A stretch of 64,000 nucleotides of DNA from Dermanyssus gallinae (GCA_003439945.1 QVRM01006433.1:124001-188000); one strand, 5' to 3'. Counted from the stretch's first letter, positions 1-14,100 are shown. Notes: generated by a model from the sequence alone, not told the origin. Numbers and translations are program-made.

Positions 1-1715
1 TAATACTACGAATTAGGGTTAGAATTCTTTGACCACGGAGGTCAACAGAGGCCAGTCACATGCTGATGCTGGGGTGGCGGTGGTCTTCTCTTCGACGAGC
101 AAATAAGCTATTGTATAAAGGTATGGGAAACTGCGACTAGTTGAAGTAGTAGTTCAAGCATCTTGTGGGAGCAGAAGATTTACACTTGTTTTTTTTTTGG
201 CTCATCATCATGGGTCGTTGTGGGTGACGACACATCAAGGCGAACTGCGAAAGCCACTGTCATTTTTGATAGGAGCTGTCGCAGTAAGGCAGAGGTCGAC
301 GGCAAGATGGGCAAGGGGTCATTATTAAGAGATAATGCCTTCTTCCTGCACCCCTAGAGGGCAAAGAAGGGGTGTTGTTGTAGCTTAGCTAATCAAGTCT
401 ATCCGCCGTTTGGAGACTGCGTTACTTCACTGCCCAGCTCTATCCATCGCCCAATTTAAAAGTTCTTAGTAGCCAGTTAGTTAGCCACTCGAGAGTAATT
501 GGCAACAACCTCGCGGGCGTTTCTCTGGGATATGCCGCCTCTTAAAATACTCGCCTACCTACCGGACCGAGACCGAAATCCAAACTTCGAGCTTTTCGAT
601 ACAAATGGTGCCGTGTTCAGCTTTATTTTCACCGGGGTGGTATCGCGTAACACTACAATTGCACATGCAAACAGGATCGACAAACCGAGGAGGGGAACAG
701 AATAGAATGCGCTTTAAGAGGGCCAATTTTTGCTAGGCTTGAGTAGACGGGAGTGTCGTACGGTTATAAATGAACGAACTTATACCGACAGCTACTGTAC
801 AGTGTAAGGAAAGCTCATCTGCCAGCCAGGGAAGATGTACGATGCCAGGGCGTGTATTATGCCTATAATACGCATACAAAAACGAAAACATTCTTAACAG
901 GGCAAAAGCCTCTACAAGAGACGATACGATACATTGGCTCTTCCTGTTAGTCGATTGTCTGCATAATGAACAATGCGAGCAATAGCGTGGGTCCAGCTCT
1001 AGAGGTCCGCTCGTTCCAGAAAAGGTCCACCAGCATGTTCATCAGCAGTGGGAGTAGAGGGACGATAGGCTAATCACGAGGTCACAGGCTGTCGCCAGAG
1101 AAGGCTTCTACGAGAGACAATACCTTATAGGTGCCCCTGTCGGCTGGCACCAGCAGCAAGGCTCATTGCAATACCATCGTCATACAGTAATAGAACCTAA
1201 CTGCATGTCGGGATGCCGCGTGGTGCTCTAGGAACGATGCAACAAGACAATCTGACGACTCGTCGGAATTATAGGATAAATGAAAAACACGTCAATTGTT
1301 ACCGCCCGCCACAAGCGGCGCCATAGGGTGGATGCGCCGTCAACCCGTGCTTCGCAGCGCGTTTGGACGACCTTTTCGTTTCGGGTAGCGAACAACAGAC
1401 CAAGTGGATGAACTCGACCAAGCGCTTGATAGCCCGAGGTGCGGGGTGGCCGTGCGGCAATGATTGCTGTTTTTTGCAAATATATGATTGTTGCAGGCTG
1501 ATGCTGCTTTTTCGACACACCAGCAGCGCAGCGGACGACTTCCCGGAGTTCAGGCAAATAAGGGATAGGAACACGCGGAGCGGGGCTTAGTCGGGTACGT
1601 AAGCACGGGCTCACCTGGCTAGCAGCGACAGCAGCTAAGCACCTGTGTGGCCTGCTGTGATAGACAGGGGCACGCGCTCTTCGGCGACGAGTGAGAGAAG
1701 CAGTACCACCCACCA

Positions 1716-1749
1716 CACTCAATCAAAGCGTCTTATCTTTGATTGAGTG
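1716..1749. repeat. perfect hairpin, 13 bp arms
   Basis: CACTCAATCAAAG and CTTTGATTGAGTG are exact reverse complements around an 8-base loop. Confidence 0.9.
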
Positions 1750-3510
1750 ACCCAGTAGAACGACGAGGAAGAAGAACGACGTTGATGCGGGGCGAGGAAC
1801 CTATAAGAAGCCTCAAAATGGCTAACCCGAAATAGGGCCACTCAATCTGGTGGTAGGTAGGTCCAGTGACGTACTTTCGTCGGCTTTGCCTGCCGCCGAC
1901 CGCGCCGGAGTGTGGCGATGGTAGTTCCTGTTGATCGTAGCCGTATTCCGCCAGACTCGACCCAGGCAGAAACCCAGGTGGTCCTTCAACGGGGAATAAG
2001 GATGGTGACGTTGACGACTTCGACAACAACCACTATAACCACAATCGTTCACCGACGTTCTGTTCGCCCATCTACTGAAGTTTGTTGTTGAGGCACAGCA
2101 AGGCCAGTAGTCGGCACGTATTAGTCTGCCTCTTGCGTTGTAAGACTGCAGAGTCGACGAGCAGATTGTTGATGAGGAAGATGCACTGGCTGTTTCTTGC
2201 CCGTATCCTTGCACCTTGTACTACTTGTACTCTTCCTCCCGACCCGCATGGGCGACACATGAGCTTTGCGGCAAAGGTAGAGTGGTTGAGCGTTGGAGCT
2301 AACCAGGTGCTCGATGAAAACTGACTAAGGGCCATGACAACACGCCGATTGACCCGTTATGTAGGTGTGGCGAAGCGAGCCGACCATCAACAGACGGAAG
2401 TCCTTTGGACCACGGCAGCATGAATTTGGCGTCCCTCTTCGAGCTTCTGTCAGTTATCCGTTTTACTGCATCGAACGGAAATCCGCGATGCTGGTGCATG
2501 CATATCCAAACTTCAACAAGTGCCGGCTCTGTTCCCCTATCAGTGTGGATGTCTCGTCCAGTCTCCTTTTGCCTCGAATTGGACTCGTTCGACTCGTTGA
2601 TTGATCTTGGGCCGCTAAATGATTCTCATTGGGGCTAAATATTTGGAGATGAGAGATAGGCTGTCTGTCTATAGCGCACAAGCACTAAACTATAATTGCA
2701 GCTGTGTCATATCAGAGCTCCTCCTTCTCCTTCTCCTCAGATGTCTTGAAAGCACGGTACAAACGCAAGCCTACTAAATGGGAGGCGGCAAAGAGCTAGG
2801 AGTATAACGTATCTACTTGGCTAATTACTATAAGCTACTACGGAATTCATCCATAACGCTGACTAGGGCCTACCAGGAACAATCGTCAGATTCATCGTCA
2901 CCACTAGTTAGCAGTAGGTCTACATATACATACACACATTGACCCTAACCTCTACGAGGAGAGCAGGCGCACACGCTTGCAGAAAAAACTAAGTTATCTT
3001 TCACTATAGAGGCTCAAGCTAGTCTTCCGGGCGGCCTTCCGACGACGAAGCGACGGCAAACATCATGTTGCTTTGTACCTGTTTCACCAGCAAGGCCAAC
3101 CGACTCTACGACGAACTACGTACGCTACGGGGCACATAGAGGCGACGAAGGAGCAAGGACGACGGGTGGGTTAGTGAGGGAAAAGCATTGTTGGTTCAGT
3201 CGGTCTTTATTGTCTAGCAGATGCTGACTCACAGAGGCGGGCCCTGGGGACGGTGGTTGTCATCGAGTGATGGCGACTGTGATATTTATGACTATGGTGA
3301 AAATTCATAGCTCAGTTTTCAACACATTTTTTTGTTGATTGTCAGAGACTCGAAAGGCCTCGACAAGTGAAACTGCTGAGAGCGAAAGTGACATTTGTCT
3401 GCGCACCCCCCCTATAGATAACAGCCAGTTTACTGCGTGGACAGCGAGGTGGGTTGGGGAACAAGTTAGGACAAACAAAAAAAGGTAAAGTACCGCCGTT
3501 GTCTGCGGCC

Positions 3511-3560
3511 GACGGTCCCCTTTAGCTCAGTTAGGCGAGCGACTGCTAGCCAGTGTACGC
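3511..3560 (+). repeat. tRNA-like 5' half
   Basis: TTTAGCTCAGTTAGGCGAGC is a near-consensus tRNA D-arm/box A, followed by GACTGCTAGCCAG, which resembles an anticodon arm. No matching T arm follows, so it is a fragment or a chance match, not a tRNA gene. Confidence 0.3.
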
Positions 3561-4694
3561 TCATATATATTCACAAAAATCAGTCGATTTGAGTTCTCAA
3601 ATTTAATAGACATTTTATTATAATTATTATTATTTGTTATTATTATTGCTATCATTGTATTTGCATCAGTATTATTATTGCTGTTGCTGCTCTTGCCCTT
3701 CGCACAGCTGGTGTTCGTTGTTGTTAATAGTTTGTTACTTCTGTTATTGTCCTTGTTTGTTGTTGATCGTTTGATTGGTTTTTGGTAGCTTTGTGTAGTG
3801 GTATTTGGGAGTATTCGTACCAGCTATCGAGATTTAGCCGTGTACGAAAAAGCCCAGTGTTTGTTATATAGGCCTTTATAGAGGCGCAACGCGTTCCGTG
3901 ACGCATCAGGCGAAGTGTACTACTACACGGTACTTACACGATAAATCACCTGTCAAAGCAATATTATTACAGTAGAGCAGTACTGGGATTCTCTGACAGC
4001 AGTCAACGACAGTGCACACCACGAGATGGTAACCTCCCGCACTTGGTCGGGCGTAGTATTTGCTAACGCGCACCTCGCTTAAACTCTGAGTAAAAAGCGC
4101 CTGAATGACGTATTTTGGTTTAACCAGTCGTTGTTGCTTAGCGGCGCTGGGGCCTGTTTATTCGGCGGGGCACGCATTTTCGGGCCAAGAAGTGGGACTG
4201 GGTCAATCTAGACACGCTCGCGAATTAACAGCGCGTGGACCCTACAATTTTTTTTCGTGATTTCGTTTGGTTTGAATAATCGATTGCTGCCGCCGCTGTT
4301 CTCGACAAACCAACATGTTAACAACAGACCACCGAGCTGAACTGCTCGACATGTTGGCCCATCTGCGCTTCGAGTTGTGGGGCTCGACCAGAACGTAAAC
4401 GCGCCGGAGCAAATATACTCGTTCAGACTTACAGAGCGCAAACTAGATTAGTTGGAGTTGGATTTCGTAGCTTCCTCGCGTTTTCGTTGTCTCGATAATC
4501 CACAACCTGTGAATGTTTCGAAACGTATAGTGATCCTCCTAGGGATACCGTCGTACCATTACGAATAAACGACCATAAAAAAATGAAACCACCAGTCACA
4601 TTTAGCAACAAAGCAGAGAGCCATTTGCAGTGAGGCAGTTACTTGCTGATAGTCCTTCATAAAGATCTTGTCATCAATCCAATCTTAATCACCA

Positions 4695-4925
4695 TTGCTG
4701 TGTTGAGACAGCGTAGTGCTAGATATTGTTACTTAGGTCATCTGAATAGAACCAAGGTTCGACTCCCACGGCTTCGATGTAATGCCAAAGTAATACCGAG
4801 CCTGGGGGGGTGGGGAGGAATCCGGGTTTAGTGGGTTTGCGAGTCTCACACAAGTCACGCAGGCTGCTAGTGGCGCATGTGCATCATGCATTCCCAAAAC
4901 CTCCCAGAAGAAAAAAAAAAAAAAG
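4695..4925 (+). repeat. probable tRNA-derived SINE with poly-A tail
   Basis: A box B-like AAGGTTCGACTCCCACGGC at about 4753-4771 is preceded by GTAGTGCTAGATATTG, a plausible degenerate box A. Roughly 140 bases later the sequence ends in a run of about 14 A at 4911-4924. This head-body-poly-A order is typical of SINEs. No second copy was noticed in the window, so the family call rests on structure alone. Confidence 0.55.
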
Positions 4926-5929
4926 TTCGACTGCAATTAGGGATGATCGGCGAATCATCTATCGGCAATTTGACAAAGCTGAATGTGTATAACGTGCTGG
5001 CGGTGCAAAATGGTAGCCGAATCTCTTGTGTCTAGTGTTTTCGTATGACCAGCTCAATTTATTAGACAGATTCGAATGCTAGGAGACGACATGACCATGA
5101 TGAAAATCCTTGAAGCCGTGAGTCTTCTGGTATTTTCGATCCTTATTGCTTCGACACTATTGTTTTGTTTGCTAAGCTGTTTGGTCAGTTTTATGTTTTT
5201 ATCGTTCGAATTATCGTTGTTTATGGCATCACCACTATGGTTGTCTTGTTGCGTTTGTCCAGGACGTTTGTTGTTTGTGATTGCTATAGTAGTTGTAGTG
5301 ACCCTGCGCCAGTGTTGCTGTCGTTAAGTTATTCGAATGTCTTCCCTTCAGCTGGGGCTTTGCTGAGTTGCCTTGTCGCCGTAACAGTTTGATGCGCTAG
5401 TGGAACGTTTGTTTACACTGCCGTAGGTGATTGCCGTAAGCTATCGTATCCCTCGCGTATGAGCGATTAACAATGCTACATCAATTTCACCCATTATTGT
5501 GCTACTCCTTAGTGTTCCCTGTAGACAGGCTCTAGGGAGGTTGTTTTAGTTCGCTTGGTCTGTTTGAACTGTTAAATGATAGGGCATCCGTGGTATGTGA
5601 CAGCCATATGATGAGCAACTTAATCAAATCCTTAAATACTATACATATCTATGTCCTCCGGAGCGAAACGACTTTGCCTGAAGGGTGCCAGAAACTGCAA
5701 ATGAAAACCTCGTTCTGTTTGTCGTTGTAATCGCTACGGATTTGAGTTGTGAGTGCGTCCATTTGTTGCATAACTTTATCAGTTCTAAAAACTGGAAACA
5801 AGTTAAACTAATATCAGGTACGCAATAGGAGCGTATTACTTTCAGCGCGTGCTCTGAGAAATCCACGAAGAATCATTCTGACCGTTATGATGGTAAAGCC
5901 AATTTGAGCGACATTGATTGACACCGCAG

Positions 5930-5948
5930 TATATATATATATATATAT
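5930..5948. repeat. (AT)n microsatellite
   Basis: About 18 bases of AT repeat. Confidence 0.88.
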
Positions 5949-6240
5949 GGTTTGATTAACTCTGCTCCTTTAAAATTTGCTCTTGTTTTTGATGAACGGT
6001 GTTCGCTTCCACCAAACAGCACCGCCAACAGCTAAATTGCGTAAACTTTTATGCCCACCCTGCATTCAGAAGACAGCTACTGAGAACAATGCAACGCAAA
6101 CTGAAATAACTATGCTAAACAAAGAAGACATGTACCCTCTCTTGTTCGGTTCCACCTTTCTCAAGTCGGAATGTCGGGGCCCAAATGTTGAAATGCCTTC
6201 CTTATGCATGCATCTTATAAAAAAAAAACCAGTTCAAATA

Positions 6241-6276
<36 letters not shown>
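6241..6276. repeat. (AT)n microsatellite
   Basis: About 35 bases of AT repeat after a poly-A stretch. Confidence 0.93.
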
Positions 6277-6277
<1 letters not shown>

Positions 6278-6785
6278 CTTGATAGACATGCATGCCCTAA
6301 TTTGTTGCCTCCCTAACGTTATTGTAACAATGAAGCATTCAACATTAAAACAAGTGATCTTACGATGTAGGATGCCGAGGAAGATTTGGCAGTCGTTCAT
6401 TTATGCGCTCTTTGTATCCGCTGTCGCCCCGTGATCTGACATTAAGAAGCCCATTTGTAGATCTAAATGAATGACTCAAAACGCCCCGGCGTGAGGTCTG
6501 TCGGCCTAGCTCTAGCGGCTACCGATAGGGTAATTGAAAGTATTAATTTACGTGCTAATGTTGCACTTTGTCTATCTATTTTGTTTACATTTGCACTTCA
6601 TTTGCATATTGCCTTTGTATTATCAGTAGTTTTCGCAGCAATCAGCATAATGGACACTGCTGCGGTAACGTTTGTCGTTGTCACAAAACGAAGTCCACTA
6701 CACGGGTCCCGATGCCAACTCGGGAATATCTCGGGTGTTTTGGGTGTTCGAGCGTTGACTTCGGCCTTACAAAGAACACGTTTGC

Positions 6786-6788
<3 letters not shown>

Positions 6789-6830
<42 letters not shown>
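6789..6830. repeat. (AT)n microsatellite
   Basis: About 41 bases of TA repeat. Confidence 0.94.
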
Positions 6831-6832
<2 letters not shown>

Positions 6833-8158
6833 CTTCTTATCACTACGCCATCCGCTCCTATGCATGTGTGCGCCCTCGAGCAATTTTGCGAGTGTGCAAT
6901 ACGAGCTGATTTCGGATCCGTTGGCATGTTCGTAGTAGGTGTGGGTCTGCGCCGCAGGTCGGACACATCGGATATGAATCAGCCTGTGCTTGAATCATCT
7001 ATTGTGTGTGTGTGTGAGGAACACATAAGGTAAACGCTGACCCGTCGACCTGCTTTGCCCGTTGACCCTACGGCCCATGCATTTGGGCCCACCCTGCTTT
7101 TGCCTCACCACCACGTCGAACGGATCCAATCGAATCATTCCAATCATTATTAGTTGTCATCACTTGTCACGCTAGCGGGCGCTTTCGAGTCCACCACCTC
7201 CACCGACAAGGGATTACAACTGCGTTGCTAAACTGCGTTGCTATCGTCTCTGTCCTCGGTCAGCCGTGCTTCTTCTATTCTATACAACACGCCGTTCCTT
7301 TCAGCCGTAGTCTGCGCAATGCAAATGCGACACACACACACACATCGAGAGCCAGCTCGATTTACCTGATCATAGTATGTACCACCGATTTCGCGGCGTC
7401 GGTGTTGTCGGACAAAGTAACGCAGCCGCTCATAGAACCCTGGCCATTCATTTCGATTGGTAGTTCCATGGTCGTGGTTGTTATTATTGTCGTTGGTGCT
7501 GTGATTTCTACGGCTGCTGTCATTGCTACGTTTGTTGTCGCTGACGTTGTCGTCGTCGTCGTCTTCGATTATGTAATATTATTATGATTGTTACTATTAT
7601 TATTTGCAGCAGCTTGCACGACAACAAAAAGTTGCCACAGGGAAGACGACGACGGCAGATTGAGCGGAAATACTGTCGTGGTGATTACTGTGGGCAATCC
7701 TGTTCCGCCAGCCAGCCAGCCAGCCTGAGATCTTGCCGTACAATCCGAAGCTCTTCCATTCAGCAGCCACACACTTACACAGGGACAGAGCAACTACTTG
7801 ATTGCCTACCTGCTTCGTGATACGACCGGCGTACGACTGCATACAGAGCGATCACCTTGGGCAGGCGAAATATGCCAATGTCGTTGATACTTTGCCACCA
7901 GCCAACCGCCAGTACTAGCCAGTACTGTCCCTCCGGGGGGATAGCCATTAAGTCGTCAGGTATTTAGTACTTCGCAAGTACAACACCGATGCTTTGGAAC
8001 GATACCAGCAGCGTGCTCGACCGTGACTGATTTTTCCACTGCTGGAATTCACGAAAATTCCCAAGTCGAAACAGCCACCAACACCGACAAATGAAATGAA
8101 TGTCTGTAAAGATTTGCAGTTGTAGCGATGTTCATTTAACGCATGTGCACAGCGTACG

Positions 8159-8178
8159 ATATATATATATATATATAT
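8159..8178. repeat. (AT)n microsatellite
   Basis: About 20 bases of AT repeat directly before a tRNA-like segment. Confidence 0.88.
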
Positions 8179-8183
8179 GCGGG

Positions 8184-8250
8184 ATAGAGTATGGGCGGTG
8201 GTCTGTGATCCGACCACCAGGAGTCGCGCGGTTTGATCCCGACGCCCCAA
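8184..8250 (+). repeat. tRNA-like segment, possible SINE head
   Basis: GGTGGTCTGTGATCCGACC followed by GCGCGGTTTGATCCCGACGCC resembles box A and box B of a pol III promoter at slightly short spacing. It directly follows an (AT)n tract at 8159-8178. It is too short and irregular for a functional tRNA. Confidence 0.35.
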
Positions 8251-10089
8251 GCCATACGCATTTTCAAAGTCACCTTGCATACGCACTTGGCCAAGTTAGG
8301 CTAAAATAGTACAATTGGGGTACAGCTCGATGTACTGTAAACGACAACGGCTTTTGTGGTCTGGAAACAGGCAAAAACTGAACACCGTGGGCATGTGGAT
8401 AATACGACACCACAAGAGCTGTATTCGGGTTAATGTGTAATGATAATCAGCATCCATGCCATTATGATAATAATGGATGAAGACTGATCTGCGCGTTGCC
8501 GACACATCCACTGCTGGCTTGCTATTGACGATAACAACAACGCCAACAATAACAACAACAGCAACGACAACGATAACAACAACGACACGGGCACCAAAGA
8601 GAACAGACACAAAACGTCAACGACCGCACAAGCAATAAGGGAGCATTGAGTGATTGCTTGCTAAAAAGTTGAAATATTAGCACAATTACAGTTTCTGGGC
8701 CTCCGGCGCAGTTCGGCAGCCAAGAGGCACAGAGAGGGAACACACCACAGATATTTGTATTTAGGGATGTGTATACGCGCACCATACATTCAAGTATACA
8801 TGGAAACTGTACAGCATTTAGGTAGTGGGCAACGTTGATCTTGGACGCCTATAAACGACGCCGACCTAATCGTTGTTACCGTTGGCACGCCCGGTGGTGA
8901 CGACTCATTATCGTGTTGTTCAGATCTAAGTCATCGCTTAACGTGGCCTCGCGATAACGCGCGTGAAACGAAATGAGTGAACTCTGGCTTCTGCCTCCTC
9001 TAAACGGGCTAGAGAGATATGGAGGACAACCAATGCTTGGTGATCTGGTGACGCCTGATGGGGGACCCTCATTCGGGGCTATCTGACCAAGTATCAGACG
9101 GATGAATCAGTAGATACACTTTACCTCGCTCAAGTCTCTTAGTTCACAATCCGTTCCTGTGCACCGGAAGTACTTCATCAAGTGCACGCTGTAGTGGGGG
9201 CGGCTAGTAATACGAAATGTAATAATAGTAACAATAAACAATGCAATAATAACAATAAAAATAATACCAATAATGATCTTGATTATTAGCATCGGGAACA
9301 TATTACTAGCCGTATTCTAAAACGACTAGTAATCAAAGTGGTGGTGGTGGTGATGGTGATGATGAGGATAATTCATACCATATCAAAGCCGAGCACGTGG
9401 ACTGAGTAATGAACGGTGCGGTTGTTTTCGTTGATTGATTGATTGGTTGATTCATATGATTGATTGACTGGTACACGCTGTTCTGAGACGTGTCTGTTTG
9501 TGCACAGACGTTTGTCAACGCCCGCCGCGTTAACACGACCTCGCTTGAGCACGACACTAACGACAAAAAAGCGCAGCGCGCCGCAGAGCAAAGCCCTCAG
9601 TGAGCGAATTAATATTCATGAATGAATGTATGATTGACTGGCTGAGTTTCTTAGTAGTAGTAGTAGGTAGTAGTATTAAGTGATGCTCTGCGAGTGTCTC
9701 GTAATGGCGAGGAAGCGAATTTCGCAAACGAGTGTCGGCCGGCCGCCGAAAGCCGCCAGTAACAACAGTACGCTACGGTGTTTCCGGGCTCTCAGCGGCA
9801 ACAGCAAGAACAAAAACAACATCACATCTGTGTCTCCACACTCGTATGCGTGTACAGAAGCCGTTTTGAAATGTGAGGATCAGGGGATTTACACTCTCCC
9901 CCCCCCCGCTCCCCGCTCTCTTTCGTTTGCTTTTTCTATGAATAGGCGCAGATCTTCTTTTGGTGTCGGAGAGACACGTCCAATCGTGCGTGGCCGTTGA
10001 GCCGGTAGCATAGATAAGCTCGATGCTGGGCTCGTGGCTGGTATAAAGTGTCTAGCGTGAGATTTGGCCTCAGCTCGTGGAGGAGGAGA

Positions 10090-10220
10090 TGTTGTTGTTG
10101 TTGTTGTTGCTGCTCTTGCTGTTACAGTTCCAGTTGTTGTTGTTGTTGTTGTTGATGCTTCTAAAGTCGTTGTTGTTGTTGCTGCTGCTTCTGCTGTTGT
10201 TGTTATGTTGTTATTGCTGC
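10090..10220. repeat. GTT/GCT triplet array
   Basis: Repeated GTT units with GCT and CTT variants cover this stretch; poly-Val/Thr frames over it are artefacts. Confidence 0.85.
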
Positions 10221-10282
10221 CGTCGCACGAGACCACCTCAGATGCGAAACTGATGCGGAAACAATTCTTGCTCCATCTCATT

Positions 10283-10321
10283 TTCTCTCTCTCTCAATTG
10301 CTGTCTCTCTCTCTCTCTCTG
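10283..10321. repeat. (CT)n microsatellite
   Basis: Two CT runs separated by AATTGCTG. Confidence 0.88.
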
Positions 10322-10717
10322 TTTGCCACATTGTCCACACTCTGCTACTCGAGCGTTCTTTTTATGGGAGTCGGATGAACGGGCAGAGAAAATCGGATGC
10401 GCCTTGGACGTCGGCCAGGGAAACTGAAAGCGACACCACACATAAAACAAGAACGCAAACAACCAAAAACCGAACATATAGAACGAGAACGGAATATAAT
10501 ATGTACGCGGGAGAACATAACGGTAACACGGAAAGCAAGGTAGGCCGACTAACAATACAACTAATACTTAAGACACAACGACGTGGTTGTTTCTACATGT
10601 TAACGAGCCACTTTGACAACCAAAAACTCAGCGTATGAACGCGTAGCAGCGGCATAAACAATCACCACACATCAGTTCATGCCGACGCGAAAAAGCTCGC
10701 TAGCTTCGTTTTCACTT

Positions 10718-10740
10718 TATATATATATATATATATATAT
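10718..10740. repeat. (AT)n microsatellite
   Basis: About 23 bases of TA repeat. Confidence 0.9.
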
Positions 10741-11069
10741 GTAGAATACGTATACGCATATATACATATGCCCGTATATCGTGTCAGGAAGTGCATGTAG
10801 GACGCGGAATCGTGGGACGGATCCTGCATTGGATGGGTAGACGCGATTGATTGACTGTTCGAAGCACTTGGAACCATAATGCCGAAATGTAAGCAATGCC
10901 ACTAGTAGTCGAGCGAAACCCTTGAATGTCAAACGTGATAGGGGCATCTATAGGCACCAAGGTACATCATCTATCCCGCGAAAAATTGTGCGGGAAGCAG
11001 CGCAGTTTGGCGTAGTCTTGAGAAGTAAATGCAGATACAATGAAGCGAATTTACAGAAAGATACAGCAG

Positions 11070-11072
<3 letters not shown>

Positions 11073-11135
<63 letters not shown>
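11073..11135. repeat. (AT)n microsatellite, longest in window
   Basis: A 63-base uninterrupted TA dinucleotide run. It creates Ile-Tyr open frames on both strands that are not genes. Confidence 0.95.
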
Positions 11136-11139
<4 letters not shown>

Positions 11140-14100
11140 ATAGATCTGTCGTCAGTGGTCGTTTGCCTACACCTGCGGTGAAGATCGGCTTGGCCCTCAA
11201 TGGCCCTGCTCGCCCCATTACGCGTCTTGATAATCGTCTGTGTTGCAATCAGACTTGATGGCACTGATACTAAGATAGGGTCACAATAAGTCTCCAAGAC
11301 ACAGGGGACCATTTTTAACAATGCTGCCTTTCTGTGGTGCAAGAAGCTGCTGCCAAAGTATTAGAGTTGCTATCGGTACTCACATTTGCATATATTACAC
11401 ACATGACTATTATCATAACATTTTGCATTGTCGTTGGGCGTATCTGCCATCCCATATGCGATATGGATAACACTGGCTGCATAATGCTTTCAAAAATACC
11501 AAAAACAATTATAGTAAACATAACATTTTAATGTGACTGGCAACAATGAAGTCTTACAGTGAATCAGTGATCTAGCGTAACTGCCTCTCTGCATGGATCT
11601 TCGTCTATTAGCGTTACTATAACTATTTAGCCATTAATGTTTTTTTAATGTATGCCACAAAGAAACAGACGAGATGTGTTCGGAAAAACTAATGATCAAA
11701 CACAGTGCTAAAAGCCACGACGATATATATAATCGTTAAAGTTCAACACAATGCGAGTGTGCTTGCACGTACCTACGTCTTTTCAATTAATCGTTCGATA
11801 ATAAGACATTCAAAATATGGGATGAAGCTGAGATAAATAAAAATAAATCTCTGGCGCACATTAATACCATTGTGCACTACTCATTACCCGTTAGGAATGA
11901 CGTCGTATTCCAATTCAATCCGAAAAACTACCCCGCCCGTCGTTCACTTGCCGAGTATATCTAATAAGTGAACATTTATGATACGTGTGTTAGGGGTGTT
12001 ACGAAACACACGATGATCCCTGACTGCTTCTCAACCTAGAACATAAGGTGTGGGACATGCTTTGCACATGATAATGAACGCTAATTTCCTGACAGAGGAA
12101 AATTCCGATTTGTGTCCATTCAGATGGCTAAAAGCGGACGATGAACAAAGATCGAGAATAAAACTCTGAAACACATGAAACTCCGTTTACGTCACCAGCC
12201 AATTACGATTCGCTGTGTGAATATGTGCCACAAGAAGAGGATGCGAATGTGCCTAGTGGTACGCTTTGCCACGGGAGTGCATTGGGGGTGTCATTCGGCC
12301 TGCAATCTATGGACTCGGCCGTATAATGTATCCAGGTAGCACCTTTGCCAAGCTCCAGGGAAGATAACTCGTCATGGCAATACTGTCGTACAGATCGGGC
12401 GACGGCTAGTGACGCTGTCCGCAAATATGCCGACTTGATGGATTAAGGAACTCACCAGGCAGGGTGGCATCGCTGGTCATTGCTCCTAATCAACCAAACA
12501 CAAACGCGCCCGTTTGTTTACATTATAGCCAGTAGGTTTAGGGCATACGGTAGTCGGTCAAGTACCTCATAGGAACTAAGAAAAAGTTCCTTGCTAAGGG
12601 ACATAATGTTGTTAAAAAAGTTAAATTTACCGGTGATTTACTGGACGCCTTAAAGGCAAATTAAATCATATGCGTTGTTTACTATCTAATGCATGAACTA
12701 CAATTGAATATCTAATAAAATTAAGCAACTATCGAATATGTAAGACGACGAGTGTATGCTGGCCACTACGTCACCACGGGATATATCCCCGGAGGACAAA
12801 ACAGTCGCTGATGCGACGTTACCCCGCCTTTAGTTCTTTTTTTGGTGTAAGACATCCCCGCTTCACAGAATAGAACAGCAATGAGCACTGGCTAAGGCGA
12901 ACTGAAGCGCTGGACTTCACGCCATAAAGAACCTTGCGGACTGCAGGAAATCCTGAATTGAACTGTTTTGTCATATCCGCGCGGTGGGTCCAGTCAGCTC
13001 GTCATATGTGCAAAGTCTTGTTTGGAACAGTTTGTCCAAGATCTATTTAGATCGGCTTATATAGCGGTGTTAATGTTCTGGGCGGCGTTTGCCGTAACCG
13101 GTTCATCGTTGGCAAAGATATATTTCCATCGTTTATCAGATTATTGCTTAGATTTCGTTGAATGGTGCTGCCCGAAAACCATATGCGTATGTTTTTTTGT
13201 ATCCTGGCGGGAAGCTCCTATTTGATCTTACTTGTGTTTTCGCGATATTCGATATAATCCACTATAGCGAGCGAGGTAAGTTGTGTTTGCGTCAAACACG
13301 TCTGCTATCAGAAGGCACGGTCGTTATTTTGTAGCTACTGTAATTTAATACATATTCAAGCTAATTGCAATCAATAACTACCGCCAAGAAGGTTGGGTCC
13401 ATATTTACCGGGAAGACAGAAAAACGGGCGCGCTTTCGGGACGTCAATCCTACGCAGACGTGCCCATTCCATAGACATTCCTAGTGTATTTGCCAGAACA
13501 GTGGACACAATTACGGTAGGGAATATAACCCATTTATGCGTTTCCATAGTCATATTTGACTTCTGCCTTTGTCTGATTATCGGCTGCCTGGGCTGTCTAA
13601 ATGCGTCACCGTGTATCAGTACATCTGGCTCTGGGCATGGTCTAGAGAACTCAAGGAAATGCGTCCTTTGTTGTTTCGTATCAATTGAGTCGCTTGTTTC
13701 GTACGACGTTGAAGGACAGCGGGAAGAACAGATCGCATTTTGAATGGACGCCGGGTCCTCGCCGACCAGCTATTATACGTCGAGGTCATAGTCCACATTA
13801 GGTAGGCACCACAGATCGGGGTGGAGTGGGACTACGCCCTGGCCTACACGCTTAGCTCGTGTCGCGCCCGGCTTCGCCAAAGTTTTCAGCCGCACTCTTT
13901 TTGAAATCTGTTGACGTAATCGCCCGTCGACCACTGCGGCTTCATTACACGCAGCTCACTCAACTAGCTACACCCGCTGTTGCAAGAGATACGTGCTTAT
14001 GGTATGTAGTGTAGTCATCGACGCAGTATAATAGTATCGGCTATCAATGAAATGCAGCAGCATACGTGCTATCTGCTCTCCGTCAGGGAAACTCGGCACG

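Larger units (their letters stand above)
1..4690. other. gene-free stretch
   Basis: No reading frame here resembles a known protein; frames are short and overlap on both strands. Visible items are a perfect 13 bp hairpin at 1716-1749, a tRNA-like 5' half at 3511-3560 and an AT-rich TTATTATTATT tract around 3617-3690. Otherwise nothing was recognised. Confidence 0.5.

Noticed and set aside
5076..5327. Hydrophobic 83-residue frame resembling a membrane peptide
   Set aside because: T-rich sequence yields Leu/Val/Phe by composition; no conserved motif and no gene context.
6467..7033. Long open frames rich in Ile-Tyr, here and at every (AT)n tract
   Set aside because: They are produced by AT dinucleotide runs, are open on both strands at once, and have no protein family character outside the repeat.
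12968..13225. 85-residue frame with hydrophobic and Cys-rich segments
   Set aside because: No recognisable domain and no supporting splice sites or neighbouring exons; length is within chance expectation.
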